From JAGQYP01 sp041392305 (GTDB lineage: Bacteria > Bacteroidota > Bacteroidia > Flavobacteriales_D > Crocinitomicaceae), in NCBI GenBank assembly GCA_041392305.1, contig JAWKMJ010000005.1:1-64000 (forward strand): 64,000 nt of DNA, given 5' to 3'. Positions 25,487 through 35,894 of the stretch are shown here, one piece after another. Position numbers and translations under genes: made by a program. Positions within the stretch are counted from its first letter, which is position 1; every line of letters starts with the position of its first letter. The notes beneath the pieces are model-generated. The model ran no database searches and had not been told where the DNA came from. It saw nothing but the letters and a program-made list of their open reading frames with translations.

Positions 25487-26836
25487 CTATCGGTCGATGA
25501 GCTCGCTGTCGCTCGGTTCTAAATTCTTAATCCGATCCACTCTCAAAAACTCCTTCCAATACATTTCCTTGGTCATGCTATCCCAGTGGATTTTGTAGTA
25601 GCGGTATTGAAAAATCTGAATCTGGCAGATGAGAATGAGAACTGTCAGTAGTCCGATAAAAATTCCTCGTTGTACTTTATTTTCAAAATTTTGCAATGCG
25701 ATGGCCATTAAAATCATGAATAATGGAATGAACTCTACATAAATTCTTCCGGAAAAACTCCCTCCGTACCACCACATGTGCCAGGATGAAAACACATAAG
25801 TAATGATGATAAAAAAGAGCAACCACATGGTCAATTCATATTTTCTTTTTTTCCAGAGAAAGATGAGTCCGGTCATTGAAATCAGGTAAATCGGTGTGTA
25901 TAAAAACAAACCTTTCTTATAACTGAAAAGAATATCAAAAATATGAGGGTCTGACCAATTAAAACCTTCTTCACCATAGGAATAAACCATGTAACTGCCC
26001 GTTGAGACTTTGTAGATAATCAATTGAATGCTCACCAACAATGCAAACCCAGAAATGGAAAATATTAAATACCAATATTTCTGAAAGGCAAATTTCAAAC
26101 TTTGAATGAGTATTTTCCAATCACCTGCTAAAAATGGCCAGGCGAGCAATATTAAAATATTCACAGGGCGAATGAGCACAATCATTCCCAAAATGAGTCC
26201 AAGAACAAGAATGCATAACGCTTTATTTTTCAGAAAAAATTTCTTGCTATAAAAAACAAATAGAGCAATAAACCCAAACGAATACACATGTGAAATAGAG
26301 GGTTCACTTACCGAGTAAAAAAACAAATTGGTCCCAAAAACTGCCGCGATTATTGTGATCGCCCGATATACATCTTTGATCTCATAAAGAATCAGGGTTT
26401 TATTTAAAAACCAGAGTCCAAGAAACAAATAAAAAATCGTGGCTAAACTTACCGACACCATATAAGGTTTTGAATATCCATCTGCATCCCCATCAGCTAA
26501 TTTGACATAGGAGTGCGCTACAAGAAAAAATGGTAATTGGGCCACTGCTGTTCCGCAGTAATATTTGCTTATCGTTTTTCCTTCACTATTGGATCTGTAG
26601 TCATAGCCTGTTTTAGGATTGAAGTATTTTTCGTTTTCAATATGATCGTAAAACCCAAAATTCAGGTCATCATAAATAAAAATCGCTGGTAAATAGGCGT
26701 AATATCCTTTCCCATCGGTTCGAACGATCTCTTTCCAGTTTTCTTTCCCCCAATTTAAATTCGCAGTAATCCATGTCAGTAGAATTACCGAAAGAAAGAT
26801 GGTCCATTTTGCTATGGATTGATTTTTTAATTGCAT
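25487..26836 (-). CDS. Multi-pass membrane protein, GT-C glycosyltransferase-like
   Basis: 449 residues with about 10-11 membrane segments. The first periplasmic loop contains R-T-D-G-K-G-Y-Y-A-Y-L-P near residue 40, and later FFYSVSEPSISHVYSFGF, IRPVNILILLAWP and WHMWWYGGSFSGR. The DGxxY and SxxH-type loops and hydrophobic layout match the GT-C fold of polyprenyl-phosphate-sugar transferases. Such enzymes add sugars or ethanolamine-like groups to lipids or proteins on the outer face of the inner membrane. No partner enzymes are adjacent, and the substrate is unknown. Confidence 0.7.
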   Translation of the reverse strand: MQLKNQSIAKWTIFLSVILLTWITANLNWGKENWKEIVRTDGKGYYAYLPAIFIYDDLNFGFYDHIENEKYFNPKTGYDYRSNSEGKTISKYYCGTAVAQLPFFLVAHSYVKLADGDADGYSKPYMVSVSLATIFYLFLGLWFLNKTLILYEIKDVYRAITIIAAVFGTNLFFYSVSEPSISHVYSFGFIALFVFYSKKFFLKNKALCILVLGLILGMIVLIRPVNILILLAWPFLAGDWKILIQSLKFAFQKYWYLIFSISGFALLVSIQLIIYKVSTGSYMVYSYGEEGFNWSDPHIFDILFSYKKGLFLYTPIYLISMTGLIFLWKKRKYELTMWLLFFIIITYVFSSWHMWWYGGSFSGRIYVEFIPLFMILMAIALQNFENKVQRGIFIGLLTVLILICQIQIFQYRYYKIHWDSMTKEMYWKEFLRVDRIKNLEPSDSELIDR

Positions 26837-26879
26837 TGCTGATCAGTATTTGCAAAGCTACAGAAAAACGAAATATAAA

Positions 26880-26910
26880 AACCCCATCGCAACGCTATGC
26901 AATGGGGTTC
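26880..26910 (-). terminator. Bidirectional intrinsic terminator
   Basis: AACCCCAT (26880-26887) pairs with ATGGGGTT (26902-26909). On the minus strand the stem is followed by a T run (TTTTTATATT), ending the icd-containing unit before the membrane-protein gene. Confidence 0.85.
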
Positions 26911-26970
26911 CCTTACCACTCTAATACTAACTATTGAGAAAGTTTTAATCTCTTAAGAATCTCTCCTATT

Positions 26971-27843
26971 CTAAGGGTTACAGTGATCACAGAATTGCGG
27001 AGAGGCAAATTTTTGTTTGCCAGGATACTTTTCAATAAGTTCGTGCTTACAATTTGAACAACAGTAAGTGTGGCTCAAAGTACCCGCCGTGGGGCTCCCA
27101 CATAACTGACACGGCAAACCTTGATTCCTTTTCTGGATTGAGAAACCGGGTGTCTCACATTGTGGACAGATGGTTTGTAATCGATCAATCAAATTTCTGG
27201 TCGCCTGCTGAATCACTTCCATTCGAGTAGGATTGTGCAGGGCTCGCATATCGGTTTCAATATAAAACTGTCCAAATTTTTTTTGATATAACTGATACAG
27301 TTGATGAAGCAAAATCGGATTCTTTATCCCTTTTAAATATTCTTCATTGTCATTGGCAAAACGTCGAACGATTACCCCATGTGATGGAAATTTTACCCGC
27401 TTTAAAAAATCCATCATAGAAGCTTCGGATTCTACTTGCAAGCTTCCAAAATTAGTGTAATTCGAAAGCATCCTCCCGACATATTCTCTTTGGTTTTTGC
27501 GATCATATAGAAGAACTACTTCGTCATCCAACCCGCCAAATCCTGTGATTGGATCTGGACCGAAAGATCCTTCACTTGCTAGAACAAGATCCCCTCCAAA
27601 TTGATTCAATAGGGAGATACACTTTTTTCTTGCCGCATCCAAAGCATTCCCCTCTCTTTGAACTTCACCTGAAAATGAACCAAACCGATCGGTATCAAAA
27701 TCTGCAGGAACTCTCCAGTCCAAAAGAAGATGTTCTTTCAGCAAAGGTCCAATTACTTGCTCCTTCTGATGTTGAGTTGCAATCCAAATTTCTCTTCCAG
27801 AGAAGAGGTTTCTAGCAGGGAATATGCTTTTTTGAATAGTCAT
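26971..27843 (-). CDS. DUF6671-like protein with C-terminal zinc ribbon
   Basis: 290 residues. The body (WIATQHQKEQVIGPL, GSFGPDP, RALHNPTRM) fits the DUF6671 family. The last 70 residues hold four paired-Cys knuckles: CPQCETPG, CQLCGS, CCSNCKHE and CDHCNP, a double zinc ribbon. It would be a cytosolic metal-binding protein that may bind nucleic acid or protein. Its start overlaps the small membrane protein by four bases (ATGA), so translation is coupled. Confidence 0.72.
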   Translation of the reverse strand: MTIQKSIFPARNLFSGREIWIATQHQKEQVIGPLLKEHLLLDWRVPADFDTDRFGSFSGEVQREGNALDAARKKCISLLNQFGGDLVLASEGSFGPDPITGFGGLDDEVVLLYDRKNQREYVGRMLSNYTNFGSLQVESEASMMDFLKRVKFPSHGVIVRRFANDNEEYLKGIKNPILLHQLYQLYQKKFGQFYIETDMRALHNPTRMEVIQQATRNLIDRLQTICPQCETPGFSIQKRNQGLPCQLCGSPTAGTLSHTYCCSNCKHELIEKYPGKQKFASPQFCDHCNP

Positions 27844-28040
27844 TGCGAATTGTCTGCCTTTTCTTTTTTAATTGGCGATTGCTTAGGGTTTGAACCTGGA
27901 ATCAACATCAAGTTGAATATAGCCATGCCAACGAAAAACTGAGTGGTCACTACCGATTGCTCCCGCTGGAGACAATAAACGCTAAGCAAAAATACCGATA
28001 GTGCCACCAGTTTCGCACGCACATTTCTTTTCGAATCCAT
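27840..28040 (-). CDS. Small membrane protein between icd and the zinc-ribbon gene
   Basis: 66 residues with two hydrophobic stretches (LVALSVFLLSVYCL and FFVGMAIFNLMLI) and a charged lysine-rich tail (SPIKKEKADNSQ). It overlaps the isocitrate dehydrogenase stop by one base and the zinc-ribbon gene start by four. This coupling on both sides argues that it is real although it matches no family I know. It is probably an inner-membrane protein. Confidence 0.6.
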   Translation of the reverse strand: MDSKRNVRAKLVALSVFLLSVYCLQREQSVVTTQFFVGMAIFNLMLIPGSNPKQSPIKKEKADNSQ

Positions 28041-29479
28041 TACTGTCCCTGACCTAAAGAGAAAGATTGCACTCCGTCAAACAAGTACAAATTCTCAGTT
28101 TTTATTGAATCCAATTGATTTTCTTCTGCCTTGGAAAGAATTTGAATAATGTCCTTTTTTGAAACTTCACGATTGTCTTCATTTTTGAATCTGCATCTCC
28201 AATGATCCGTGCAAAAAGTCTCTGAAAAACCTTCCGGCCAAACTTTAATCCCTCTATTCGTGATCATATTTAATTTGATTCCGTTGGATTCTAATTTCTG
28301 GAGTTTCATCGCCAATTCATCCGGGTTTTCTCCTCTCCAATCAACAAAGAGATCCACCCCAACCAATTGTTTTTTCTTAGGTGCTTTTCTTTGGTATTTT
28401 TTCATTTTAATGGGTTGACTATTGGCCGATGAAACAGGTCTTAGTGTTTCGGGTTTTTGACCTAAATTGGTGATCACGGCATCTGCAAATTCTTTGGTTC
28501 CAACTTTCTTTTTGCTAATCCCTTCAACAAAAATGTCTGCAGTATGAATTCCCTCCTCAATTGTCTTTAACCAAGCATTCTGTATTTTCTCTGCTACTTC
28601 ATTCTGACCAATATGATTCAACATCATAATTCCTCCTTGCAGCAATCCAGAAGGATTGGCAATATTTTTTCCAGCAATATCGGGGGCCGAACCATGGATC
28701 GCCTCGAACATCGAGCATTCTTCTCCAATATTAGAAGAACCCGCCAAACCAACTGATCCTGTTATCTGTGCTGCAATATCCGAAATTACATCGCCATAAA
28801 GATTGGCTGTTACAATCACATCAAATTTTTCAGGTGAATCTGCTAAAAGAGCCGATCCAATATCAATAATCCAATGGTCGCTTTCAATATCTGGGTATTC
28901 TTCTCGAATCTCATTAAATACTTTTCGAAACAAGCCATCGGTTTGCTTCATTATATTATCTTTTGAAAAGCAAGTCACCTTCTTTCTATTATTGGCACGT
29001 GCATATTCAAAAGCATAGCGAATAATTTTCTCGCATCCGGGTCTGGATATTAATTTAAGACACTGAACCACTTCATCGGTTTGCTGGTGTTCGATCCCTG
29101 CATACAAATCCTCTTCATTTTCTCGCACAATAACTACATCCATAACAGGGTGTTTCGTCTCAATGAAAGGATGGAAGCTTTTGCACGGACGAATATTGGC
29201 ATACAATCCAAGAAATTTTCTCGTTGAAACATTCAAGCTTTTGTATCCCCCTCCCTGAGGTGTTGTAATTGGAGCCTTGAAAAATATCTTGTTTGTTCGG
29301 ATACTATCCCAGGCTTCTTTTGAGATTCCAGCAGTATTTCCTGCCAGATAAACTTTTTCGCCTACTTCGATTTCATCATACTCCAATTCGGCTCTGGCGG
29401 CTTCAAAAATTCGCAGAGTAGCATCCATGATCTCCGGTCCGATTCCATCTCCTTTGGCAATTGTGATTCGTTTTTTCAT
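28040..29479 (-). CDS. icd: NADP-dependent isocitrate dehydrogenase, long form
   Basis: 479 residues. Converts isocitrate to 2-oxoglutarate and CO2 in the TCA cycle, in the cytoplasm. The catalytic core shows GDGIGPEIM, KSLNVSTRKFLGLYANIRP, IVRENEEDLYAGIEH, DIAAQITGSVGLAGSSNIG and FEAIHGSAPDIAGKN. Unlike the short E. coli enzyme it carries a C-terminal extension of about 140 residues (from about 340: KKYQRKAPKKKQL, LFVDWRGENPDELA), as in the Thermus/Rickettsia-type long NADP enzymes. It leads a three-gene unit with a small membrane protein and a zinc-ribbon protein. Confidence 0.9.
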   Translation of the reverse strand: MKKRITIAKGDGIGPEIMDATLRIFEAARAELEYDEIEVGEKVYLAGNTAGISKEAWDSIRTNKIFFKAPITTPQGGGYKSLNVSTRKFLGLYANIRPCKSFHPFIETKHPVMDVVIVRENEEDLYAGIEHQQTDEVVQCLKLISRPGCEKIIRYAFEYARANNRKKVTCFSKDNIMKQTDGLFRKVFNEIREEYPDIESDHWIIDIGSALLADSPEKFDVIVTANLYGDVISDIAAQITGSVGLAGSSNIGEECSMFEAIHGSAPDIAGKNIANPSGLLQGGIMMLNHIGQNEVAEKIQNAWLKTIEEGIHTADIFVEGISKKKVGTKEFADAVITNLGQKPETLRPVSSANSQPIKMKKYQRKAPKKKQLVGVDLFVDWRGENPDELAMKLQKLESNGIKLNMITNRGIKVWPEGFSETFCTDHWRCRFKNEDNREVSKKDIIQILSKAEENQLDSIKTENLYLFDGVQSFSLGQGQ

Positions 29480-29580
29480 GTCTTTTGTTTTTGTGTGGAA
29501 TCCAAAAATCAGGATATTTTTTCATTAATTTTTATTTATCTTTTTTATGATTTATATATACTTTTATTTATAATAAATAA

Positions 29581-29600
29581 CCCCGACATCTCTGCCGGGG
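29581..29600. terminator. Short GC hairpin
   Basis: CCCCG (29581-29585) pairs with CGGGG (29596-29600) around a 10-base loop, with AT-rich flanks. It is a weak bidirectional terminator between the adhesin gene end and the icd promoter. Confidence 0.55.
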
Positions 29601-29650
29601 ATATTCCCTCACTACTATGCTACTATACTACTCGACAAGCATCTTTGAAT

Positions 29651-29687
29651 GTAGACCTTCCAGGTTTTGTAAACCTGGAAGGTCTAC
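29651..29687. terminator. Perfect 17-bp inverted repeat downstream of the giant adhesin gene
   Basis: The 17-base arm GTAGACCTTCCAGGTTT (29651-29667), a 3-base loop TGT, and the exact reverse complement (29671-29687). It begins 13 bases after the adhesin stop on the minus strand and is the natural terminator for that gene. CTTCCAGGTTT palindromes are often spread as repeats in flavobacterial genomes. Confidence 0.8.
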
Positions 29688-29699
29688 TAATCATAAATT

Positions 29700-32600
29700 T
29701 TATCTCAATACCGAAACATGCCCGACAAAATCATGTTTTTCTTCATTTAAATCTCTCACTAAGACTTTGTAAACATAGACTCCATCTTGCACAATTTTAC
29801 CTTGATATCTTCCATCCCACTTATCTTCTAGGCTTCTTCCTTCGTATATTAGTTCTCCCCATCTATTAAAAATCATAAATGAATAATCATTTGGGCTTGC
29901 ATTTGTAATCACCGGGAAGAAAAAGTTGTTGTAGTCGTCTCCATCAGGTGTAAACGCATTTGGAATAAACACATTGAAAGATGGCTCTATAACAACCCAT
30001 TGCCAGGAAGTGTCAGAACAACCTATATCATTAAATACTACTTGCATTACCTGAATTGAATCTGGTTCATCAAAATTAAGGATTGGATTTTCTAGATCTG
30101 AAGTCCCTTCATTACCAAAATACCAGTTCCAAGATGTTGCGTTGGTTGAATTGTCATAAAAATAAACCATCTCCTGATCGGTTGCATTTTGCGGATTTAC
30201 CAAGAAATTAGAAATGGGCGCACTCAATGCAGTCAAATTGAATGTATCATCATAGGTGATTACACATCCATTGGTCATGGTAAGAATCAAACCGACTTCA
30301 TAAGAACCTGAATGCTCGATTAATACGTTGTAGATCAATTGGTCACTGGAATAGTTATTCCCTACAGTCCAAAAAACGTCTTGTACATTGTATCCATAAT
30401 CTTCAACTTCAAAAGTTAGAATGGAATTGTAGGGGGGACATTCATTATTTGCTGTTGCATCTAATGAAATGACCGGATTTTCCCATACAAAGATTTCTAA
30501 AGTGTCCCAGACAGTTACATTGCATTCATTGGTAACTGCAACCATAAGTGTGGTATCATGATCCACAGGAAAAGTAAATGCTCCGTAGCCATTTCCGATA
30601 TTCGGAACCCACTGTACATCCAGAACTCCTCCATAGGTACTAACCAATTCAATACTTGCATCTGCGCCCTCACAAAGTGTATCTGTGGTTCCAACTAGAT
30701 TGATATGCCCTCCATTGAACTCGATCGTTGTGACAATAACGGAATCCGTTATTCCAGTACATCCCAAATTATCAGTTATCACCAATTCATAAAATCCGGT
30801 GGTATCAACAACAGTTGTCAAATCTTCTGAAAGTCCAACCACCTGACCATCGTGCATCCATGCATATTGGTAAATTCCTGAACCCCCAAGAGTTTGTGAA
30901 TGTAATACAATTGTGGAGTTCGGACAGACGGTTGTGTCTTGATCCAACTGAGTTGTGATCAAATCATTCTCGAAAATGGTAATGGTAGTACTGTCCATAC
31001 ACTGATTCCCATCTTGAGCAATCACGGTATAAATTCCAGCACTCATATTTGTTGCCAAAGCATTATTTTGAACAGGATTGGTGTTCCATTCAAAAGTATA
31101 ATTCCCTGTTCCTCCTGTCACAGAAGCCAACGCAGATCCCGTATTCCCTCCATAACACCAAACATTTTGTACTATCTGGGCATCCACCAAAACAGCTCCT
31201 GGATTGATCAACATCAATGTAGTATCGTAGGAGCAGCCGAGTCCATCAATGACAGTCACGGAATACGTTCCACCATATAGATTGTTTTGCTGTGCAGTGC
31301 CTGGAAGGTTGTTACTCCAATTGTAGTGGTAGGGTGGAAAACCACCTTCAGCTACGATTGAAATACTACCATTGTTCGAATACGAACACAAAGGTGGATT
31401 CATTGTAACTGTTGGAATTTCAATCATCTGATTCTGATTGATCAAAACAGTCGTAGAATCTATACAATTATGAGCATCAATTACATAAACAGTATGAGTT
31501 CCCGCAGCTAATTGTGTGTTCACAGAACCATAAAAGTTGTTGGAAGGCCAATAGAAAACGAAAGGTGCGGTCCCGGTACTTGTGTTCGCAACTGCTATTC
31601 CGTTTACATCACCAAAGCAATCAATATCAATGGAATTCTGGATGACCGCTGAAGGTCCGTCTACCCAGCCTACATTGAGGTTCAGAGTATCTGTACACCC
31701 GTTGCCATCTGCTACCAATACTTGATACATCCCGTTAACTAAATTCTGGGCAATTGCAGCTGTAGCACCATTCGACCAATTGAAGTTCATGGGGGGAGTT
31801 CCGCCGCTTACCACGATGGAAGCCGAACCATTTGCTTGACCGCAAATTTCAGGATAGACAGAACCTAATGCTACAGATAATTGAACTGGTTGAGCCACTG
31901 TAAATGCTTCAGAAATACTACAGCCATTGGCATCCACAATTTGTACATCATAAACACCTGCAGAAAAATTAAAAGAAGAATCCGAATTAACGGTCCCATT
32001 TGACCAGTTTACGCTGTATGGCGCAGTACCACCAGCATAAGATACGACCGCCCAACCATCAGTGGACCCATAGCAAAGAGTTGCATTCACTTCATTCATG
32101 TTGACTGTTAACTGGCTTGGCTCATTAATCGTGATCACGGTATCAAAAACACAGCCATGATCGTCTTCAATATTTAGGGTGTATCCTCCTGCAACTAATC
32201 CATAATTTGTCGACTGGTAAACTCCATTACTCCAAATATAATCGTAAGGAGCTGTTCCACCTTGAGCCAAAATGCTAATCGATCCTGAATTGCCACCGTA
32301 ACAGAGTACATCATTAATTGTTGGCATTGTTGAAATCCCAGCGGGCTGTGTTAAAGTATAATCTCCATTCACAGTACATCCATTTTGATCCATAACTGTA
32401 ACCTGATAGTTTCCTGCAGAAAGGTTTAGATTATTTGGTGAATCCACACCCGTATTGGACCATACATAATGATAAGGAGTTACCCCTCCAAAAGCAGTCA
32501 AAACAACCGATCCGTCACTTGATCCATAACAAAGTGGATTCGACAGAACTGCGTTGGTGAATAAGGAATCTGGCTCATTAATCAGTACATTTTCTACCAA

Positions 32601-35600
32601 AACACATCCGTTTACATCTGAAATAGTAATTGTATGGCTTCCAGCATTCAAATTGGTTGGGTTGGCTACTGTCTGACCACCTGACCAGTTGTAATTAAAT
32701 GGAGGGTATCCTCCGTTTAACAATACGGTTGCCGTACCATTACTTCCTCCGTAACAGTTTACATCAGTTGTACCAATTTGTAAAGAAGGCACCCCAATAT
32801 CACTCACATTTGCATTGAACACGCTTTGGCATCCGTTGGCATCTGTAACAGTTACTGGATAATTTCCTGCTGGAATTCCCAATAGAGACATATTGGTGGA
32901 GTTGTTATAGGCCCATTCTATAGAATAAGGACCAAATCCTCCTGAAATATTCGAGATATATGCATTTCCATCACTTAAATTACAATAGCTGGAATCCGTA
33001 TTGGTTTGCGCCGTAATCTCAGCAGGCTGAACCAATTGAGCACTATCTATTCTCACACATCCCAGACTATCAGTAACTGTAAAAGCATACATTCCTTCAG
33101 ATAGATTATTTATACTTGAACTGGTTCCTCCATTCGACCAATTGTATTGAAAAGGAGCTAATCCTCCAATTACTTGTAGGGTAATAGATCCATCTGCGTA
33201 GTTAAAACAGGTTGGCTGAATGAGGTTTGGATTTACAACTAAATCCGGAACTTCAGGCATTGTTAATGTATCCAATAACAAACAACCATTGGCATCAGTA
33301 ATGGTGGCAAAAAAATCTCCCGCACCTAATGAATCCGGATTAAAACCATTGATTCCCAATACATTCCAACTAATTTGATAGGGCGCAACGCCTCCTGCCA
33401 TCAAGACTGATGCTTCACCATTTGGCTGGCCACAATTAACGGGTGAAAGCACTGAATTAATGGCGGAGAGTGCAGCCGGTTCTGTCAAATTGATTTGTTG
33501 TGAAAAGGTACAACCAATGCTATCCATCACGATTGCCAGATAATTCCCGGCAAGTAAACCGGTGAAGGTAGAATCAGACTGATAATTTCCTCCTATAGAA
33601 AAAGAATATGGAGCATTACCTCCCTCGGGATCGAAAACTATAGACCCTGTCGCATCACCGTTGCATAAAATATTTTGTGTTATGGTAGTGAAGGTAACTG
33701 TGGAATCCAATCCAATATTAGCATCTACGTACAAAACACATCCATTTACATCAGTAACTTGAACGTAATAGTAGCCGGCAGACAACCCAGTTGCAATGGA
33801 ATCAGTGGAGGAACTATCTGACCAAATATAAGAATACGGACCAACTCCTCCAGTCATCGACACCACTGCGCTTCCTCCAATACATGACTCATTCGAGAGT
33901 ACGATTAAGTCTCCTACCATTTGAGTAGGCTCCGTAATTGTTACAGTGACACTATCGCTACAACCCACCGAATTACTGGCTACTACCTGATAGTTGCCAG
34001 GAGAAAGATCTGTTATAGTGTCGTTAATTGATCCTGTGGACCATAGATAGTTCACTTGTGGTAAATTATTAAAATCGATTACCCATGCCATACCATCTGT
34101 TCCTCCGTTACAAGTAACATTCTGGGCAAAATCATGAAGATCTGGAGCATCCAATACAATTACGTAAACGGTGTCTCTCACTAATCCGGGACAGTGGCTA
34201 ACATAGTAAACGGTATCTTGATTTAGAGCAGGAGTTGTATATGAACTCCCTGTGTGTAACAAGTTTCCGCCAGTAGAAGCATCCCACCAGTAAAATTCAC
34301 CTGAAATCTGAATATTGGTTGTCGCCGTCAAAGTTGTAGACTCACCTGCACAGAGCGTATCATTCTCCACCTCAACCAGTATCATACTTTGATTCACAGA
34401 AATCATGGTTGCAGTACCATCTCCTCCGGAAGTTGCTCCATTGGGAGGGAATTCAGTTACTCCCAAACTATTGGATGTACCGTTGGGTCCTCCTGAAACA
34501 TCTATTGCTGGAGTTCCGCTTGAATATCCAATATATCCGCCACCGCCACCGCCACCAGGGCCCTCAGCTTCATTCCAATTGATCACTTGATTTCCACCAT
34601 CACCTCCTTTTGCTTCAACCGAAATTCCTGAAATTATTCCGATCGAATTCAATATCACGGTTCCTCCTCCTCCGCCTCCACCAGGAGCATCATTCCCGTT
34701 TGGAGGAGTTTGAGGAGCGTTCTGACCATTTGCAAAAATGGATCCAGCACCTGAAATAGCTCCATAATTAAGCATCAAAACCAATCCCCCACCATCAGCA
34801 CCATCTGTTCCGGCTCCATTGTTTCCATCTCCGGCTCCTCCGCCTCCTCCAAGAAATAGTTTTCCCTGAAGATAGTCTAGAGGTCGCCCTCCAATCCCAC
34901 CTACATTTCTTCTGTCATCACCATTCCATAGCGGATCTCCCGGAACAACAGTAAGTGCATCTCTGTTTGATGAAGAATAGGTGTATCCTCCTCTTCCTCC
35001 TCCTGAAGATAAATTCCCAGAAAATCCCATACCTTCCAAATCCCAGGCAATAGTATAGTTTGGATTGGAATTATCTGGATTCCCTAAACCATTCCAGTTT
35101 TCTGTGGCTCCAGCGTTTGCACCACCTCCACCACCGGCATTGTGTGTATTTCCTCCACCTCCACCATTGGCAGGAGCTCCTCTTCCATATCTTCCGCCTA
35201 GTACGGTATAGTCATTTTGATATCCACCAATTCCTTCTCCCTTTTCACCTCCTCTGTTCTGCTGAGTGTAGGCATAATTGATTGCACCATAGTTTGAAGC
35301 ATTATCAAGCTGCCCTCCACGAAATCCCATTCCTGAAACGTCTATAGCCCCTCCTGCATTTATCAAGGTATTTCCCAAAACTTCCACGGCTACGACACCT
35401 CCAATTTGTCCATTCCATGCCGGACAAGTAACAACTCCACCAGCATTTATAGTTAAATTATTGATTCTTGGAACTCTTACAACTTGCGTGTTTCCTTGTG
35501 AGGAATAATCTTTTTGAATAGGACAAGCCAATGAAATTTGACTCGGATTTGGAGTTCCTAAAACTTCCACAAATTCATAATTTCCGCAATTGTGATAATC

Positions 35601-35894
35601 CAAAATGCTTCCCCAAGTAATGTCATTGACACCTCCAAGTAATTCAGCACCCTGCATTTGAATAATCAACAACAAATCACCCGACTCAAGTGGGTAATTT
35701 AAATTGTTAGTAATAAAACCATTGTTTGAAACATGCAAAAGTATGTCTCCTGCATGGGCATCTTGAGTTAGGTAAGTATAGTCGTTCAAATAGGTGTTTA
35801 CGTTGTTCACTACAACGTCTCCTTGTTTTCCTGCTTGGGGGAAGACAAGAACAGTCCAAATAATCCCTGTGAGTAATACTAAGAACGCTTTCAT
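29700..35894 (-). CDS. Giant SprB-repeat adhesin with gliding-motility C-terminal domain
   Basis: 2064 residues. The signal peptide (AFLVLLTGIIWTVLVFPQ) is followed by a 150-500 region very rich in glycine (GGGGG runs and NGAGTDGADGGG), which reads like the Gly-rich beta-helix part of flavobacterial surface proteins. Residues about 590-1650 hold about 14 SprB repeats, each built as [DN]-x-x-C-x-[GNS]-x-x-[DN]-G-x-x-x, GG-x-x-P-[YF]-x-[YF]-x-W-S-x-G. A PKD-like region and the C-terminal gliding-motility-associated domain (VFIPNAFTPDGDDYNNFFF ... KVLVRDLNEEKHDF) end it, so it is a type IX secretion cargo. Role: surface adhesion or motility. It is alone on the minus strand. Confidence 0.92.
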   Translation of the reverse strand: MKAFLVLLTGIIWTVLVFPQAGKQGDVVVNNVNTYLNDYTYLTQDAHAGDILLHVSNNGFITNNLNYPLESGDLLLIIQMQGAELLGGVNDITWGSILDYHNCGNYEFVEVLGTPNPSQISLACPIQKDYSSQGNTQVVRVPRINNLTINAGGVVTCPAWNGQIGGVVAVEVLGNTLINAGGAIDVSGMGFRGGQLDNASNYGAINYAYTQQNRGGEKGEGIGGYQNDYTVLGGRYGRGAPANGGGGGNTHNAGGGGGANAGATENWNGLGNPDNSNPNYTIAWDLEGMGFSGNLSSGGGRGGYTYSSSNRDALTVVPGDPLWNGDDRRNVGGIGGRPLDYLQGKLFLGGGGGAGDGNNGAGTDGADGGGLVLMLNYGAISGAGSIFANGQNAPQTPPNGNDAPGGGGGGGTVILNSIGIISGISVEAKGGDGGNQVINWNEAEGPGGGGGGGYIGYSSGTPAIDVSGGPNGTSNSLGVTEFPPNGATSGGDGTATMISVNQSMILVEVENDTLCAGESTTLTATTNIQISGEFYWWDASTGGNLLHTGSSYTTPALNQDTVYYVSHCPGLVRDTVYVIVLDAPDLHDFAQNVTCNGGTDGMAWVIDFNNLPQVNYLWSTGSINDTITDLSPGNYQVVASNSVGCSDSVTVTITEPTQMVGDLIVLSNESCIGGSAVVSMTGGVGPYSYIWSDSSSTDSIATGLSAGYYYVQVTDVNGCVLYVDANIGLDSTVTFTTITQNILCNGDATGSIVFDPEGGNAPYSFSIGGNYQSDSTFTGLLAGNYLAIVMDSIGCTFSQQINLTEPAALSAINSVLSPVNCGQPNGEASVLMAGGVAPYQISWNVLGINGFNPDSLGAGDFFATITDANGCLLLDTLTMPEVPDLVVNPNLIQPTCFNYADGSITLQVIGGLAPFQYNWSNGGTSSSINNLSEGMYAFTVTDSLGCVRIDSAQLVQPAEITAQTNTDSSYCNLSDGNAYISNISGGFGPYSIEWAYNNSTNMSLLGIPAGNYPVTVTDANGCQSVFNANVSDIGVPSLQIGTTDVNCYGGSNGTATVLLNGGYPPFNYNWSGGQTVANPTNLNAGSHTITISDVNGCVLVENVLINEPDSLFTNAVLSNPLCYGSSDGSVVLTAFGGVTPYHYVWSNTGVDSPNNLNLSAGNYQVTVMDQNGCTVNGDYTLTQPAGISTMPTINDVLCYGGNSGSISILAQGGTAPYDYIWSNGVYQSTNYGLVAGGYTLNIEDDHGCVFDTVITINEPSQLTVNMNEVNATLCYGSTDGWAVVSYAGGTAPYSVNWSNGTVNSDSSFNFSAGVYDVQIVDANGCSISEAFTVAQPVQLSVALGSVYPEICGQANGSASIVVSGGTPPMNFNWSNGATAAIAQNLVNGMYQVLVADGNGCTDTLNLNVGWVDGPSAVIQNSIDIDCFGDVNGIAVANTSTGTAPFVFYWPSNNFYGSVNTQLAAGTHTVYVIDAHNCIDSTTVLINQNQMIEIPTVTMNPPLCSYSNNGSISIVAEGGFPPYHYNWSNNLPGTAQQNNLYGGTYSVTVIDGLGCSYDTTLMLINPGAVLVDAQIVQNVWCYGGNTGSALASVTGGTGNYTFEWNTNPVQNNALATNMSAGIYTVIAQDGNQCMDSTTITIFENDLITTQLDQDTTVCPNSTIVLHSQTLGGSGIYQYAWMHDGQVVGLSEDLTTVVDTTGFYELVITDNLGCTGITDSVIVTTIEFNGGHINLVGTTDTLCEGADASIELVSTYGGVLDVQWVPNIGNGYGAFTFPVDHDTTLMVAVTNECNVTVWDTLEIFVWENPVISLDATANNECPPYNSILTFEVEDYGYNVQDVFWTVGNNYSSDQLIYNVLIEHSGSYEVGLILTMTNGCVITYDDTFNLTALSAPISNFLVNPQNATDQEMVYFYDNSTNATSWNWYFGNEGTSDLENPILNFDEPDSIQVMQVVFNDIGCSDTSWQWVVIEPSFNVFIPNAFTPDGDDYNNFFFPVITNASPNDYSFMIFNRWGELIYEGRSLEDKWDGRYQGKIVQDGVYVYKVLVRDLNEEKHDFVGHVSVLR

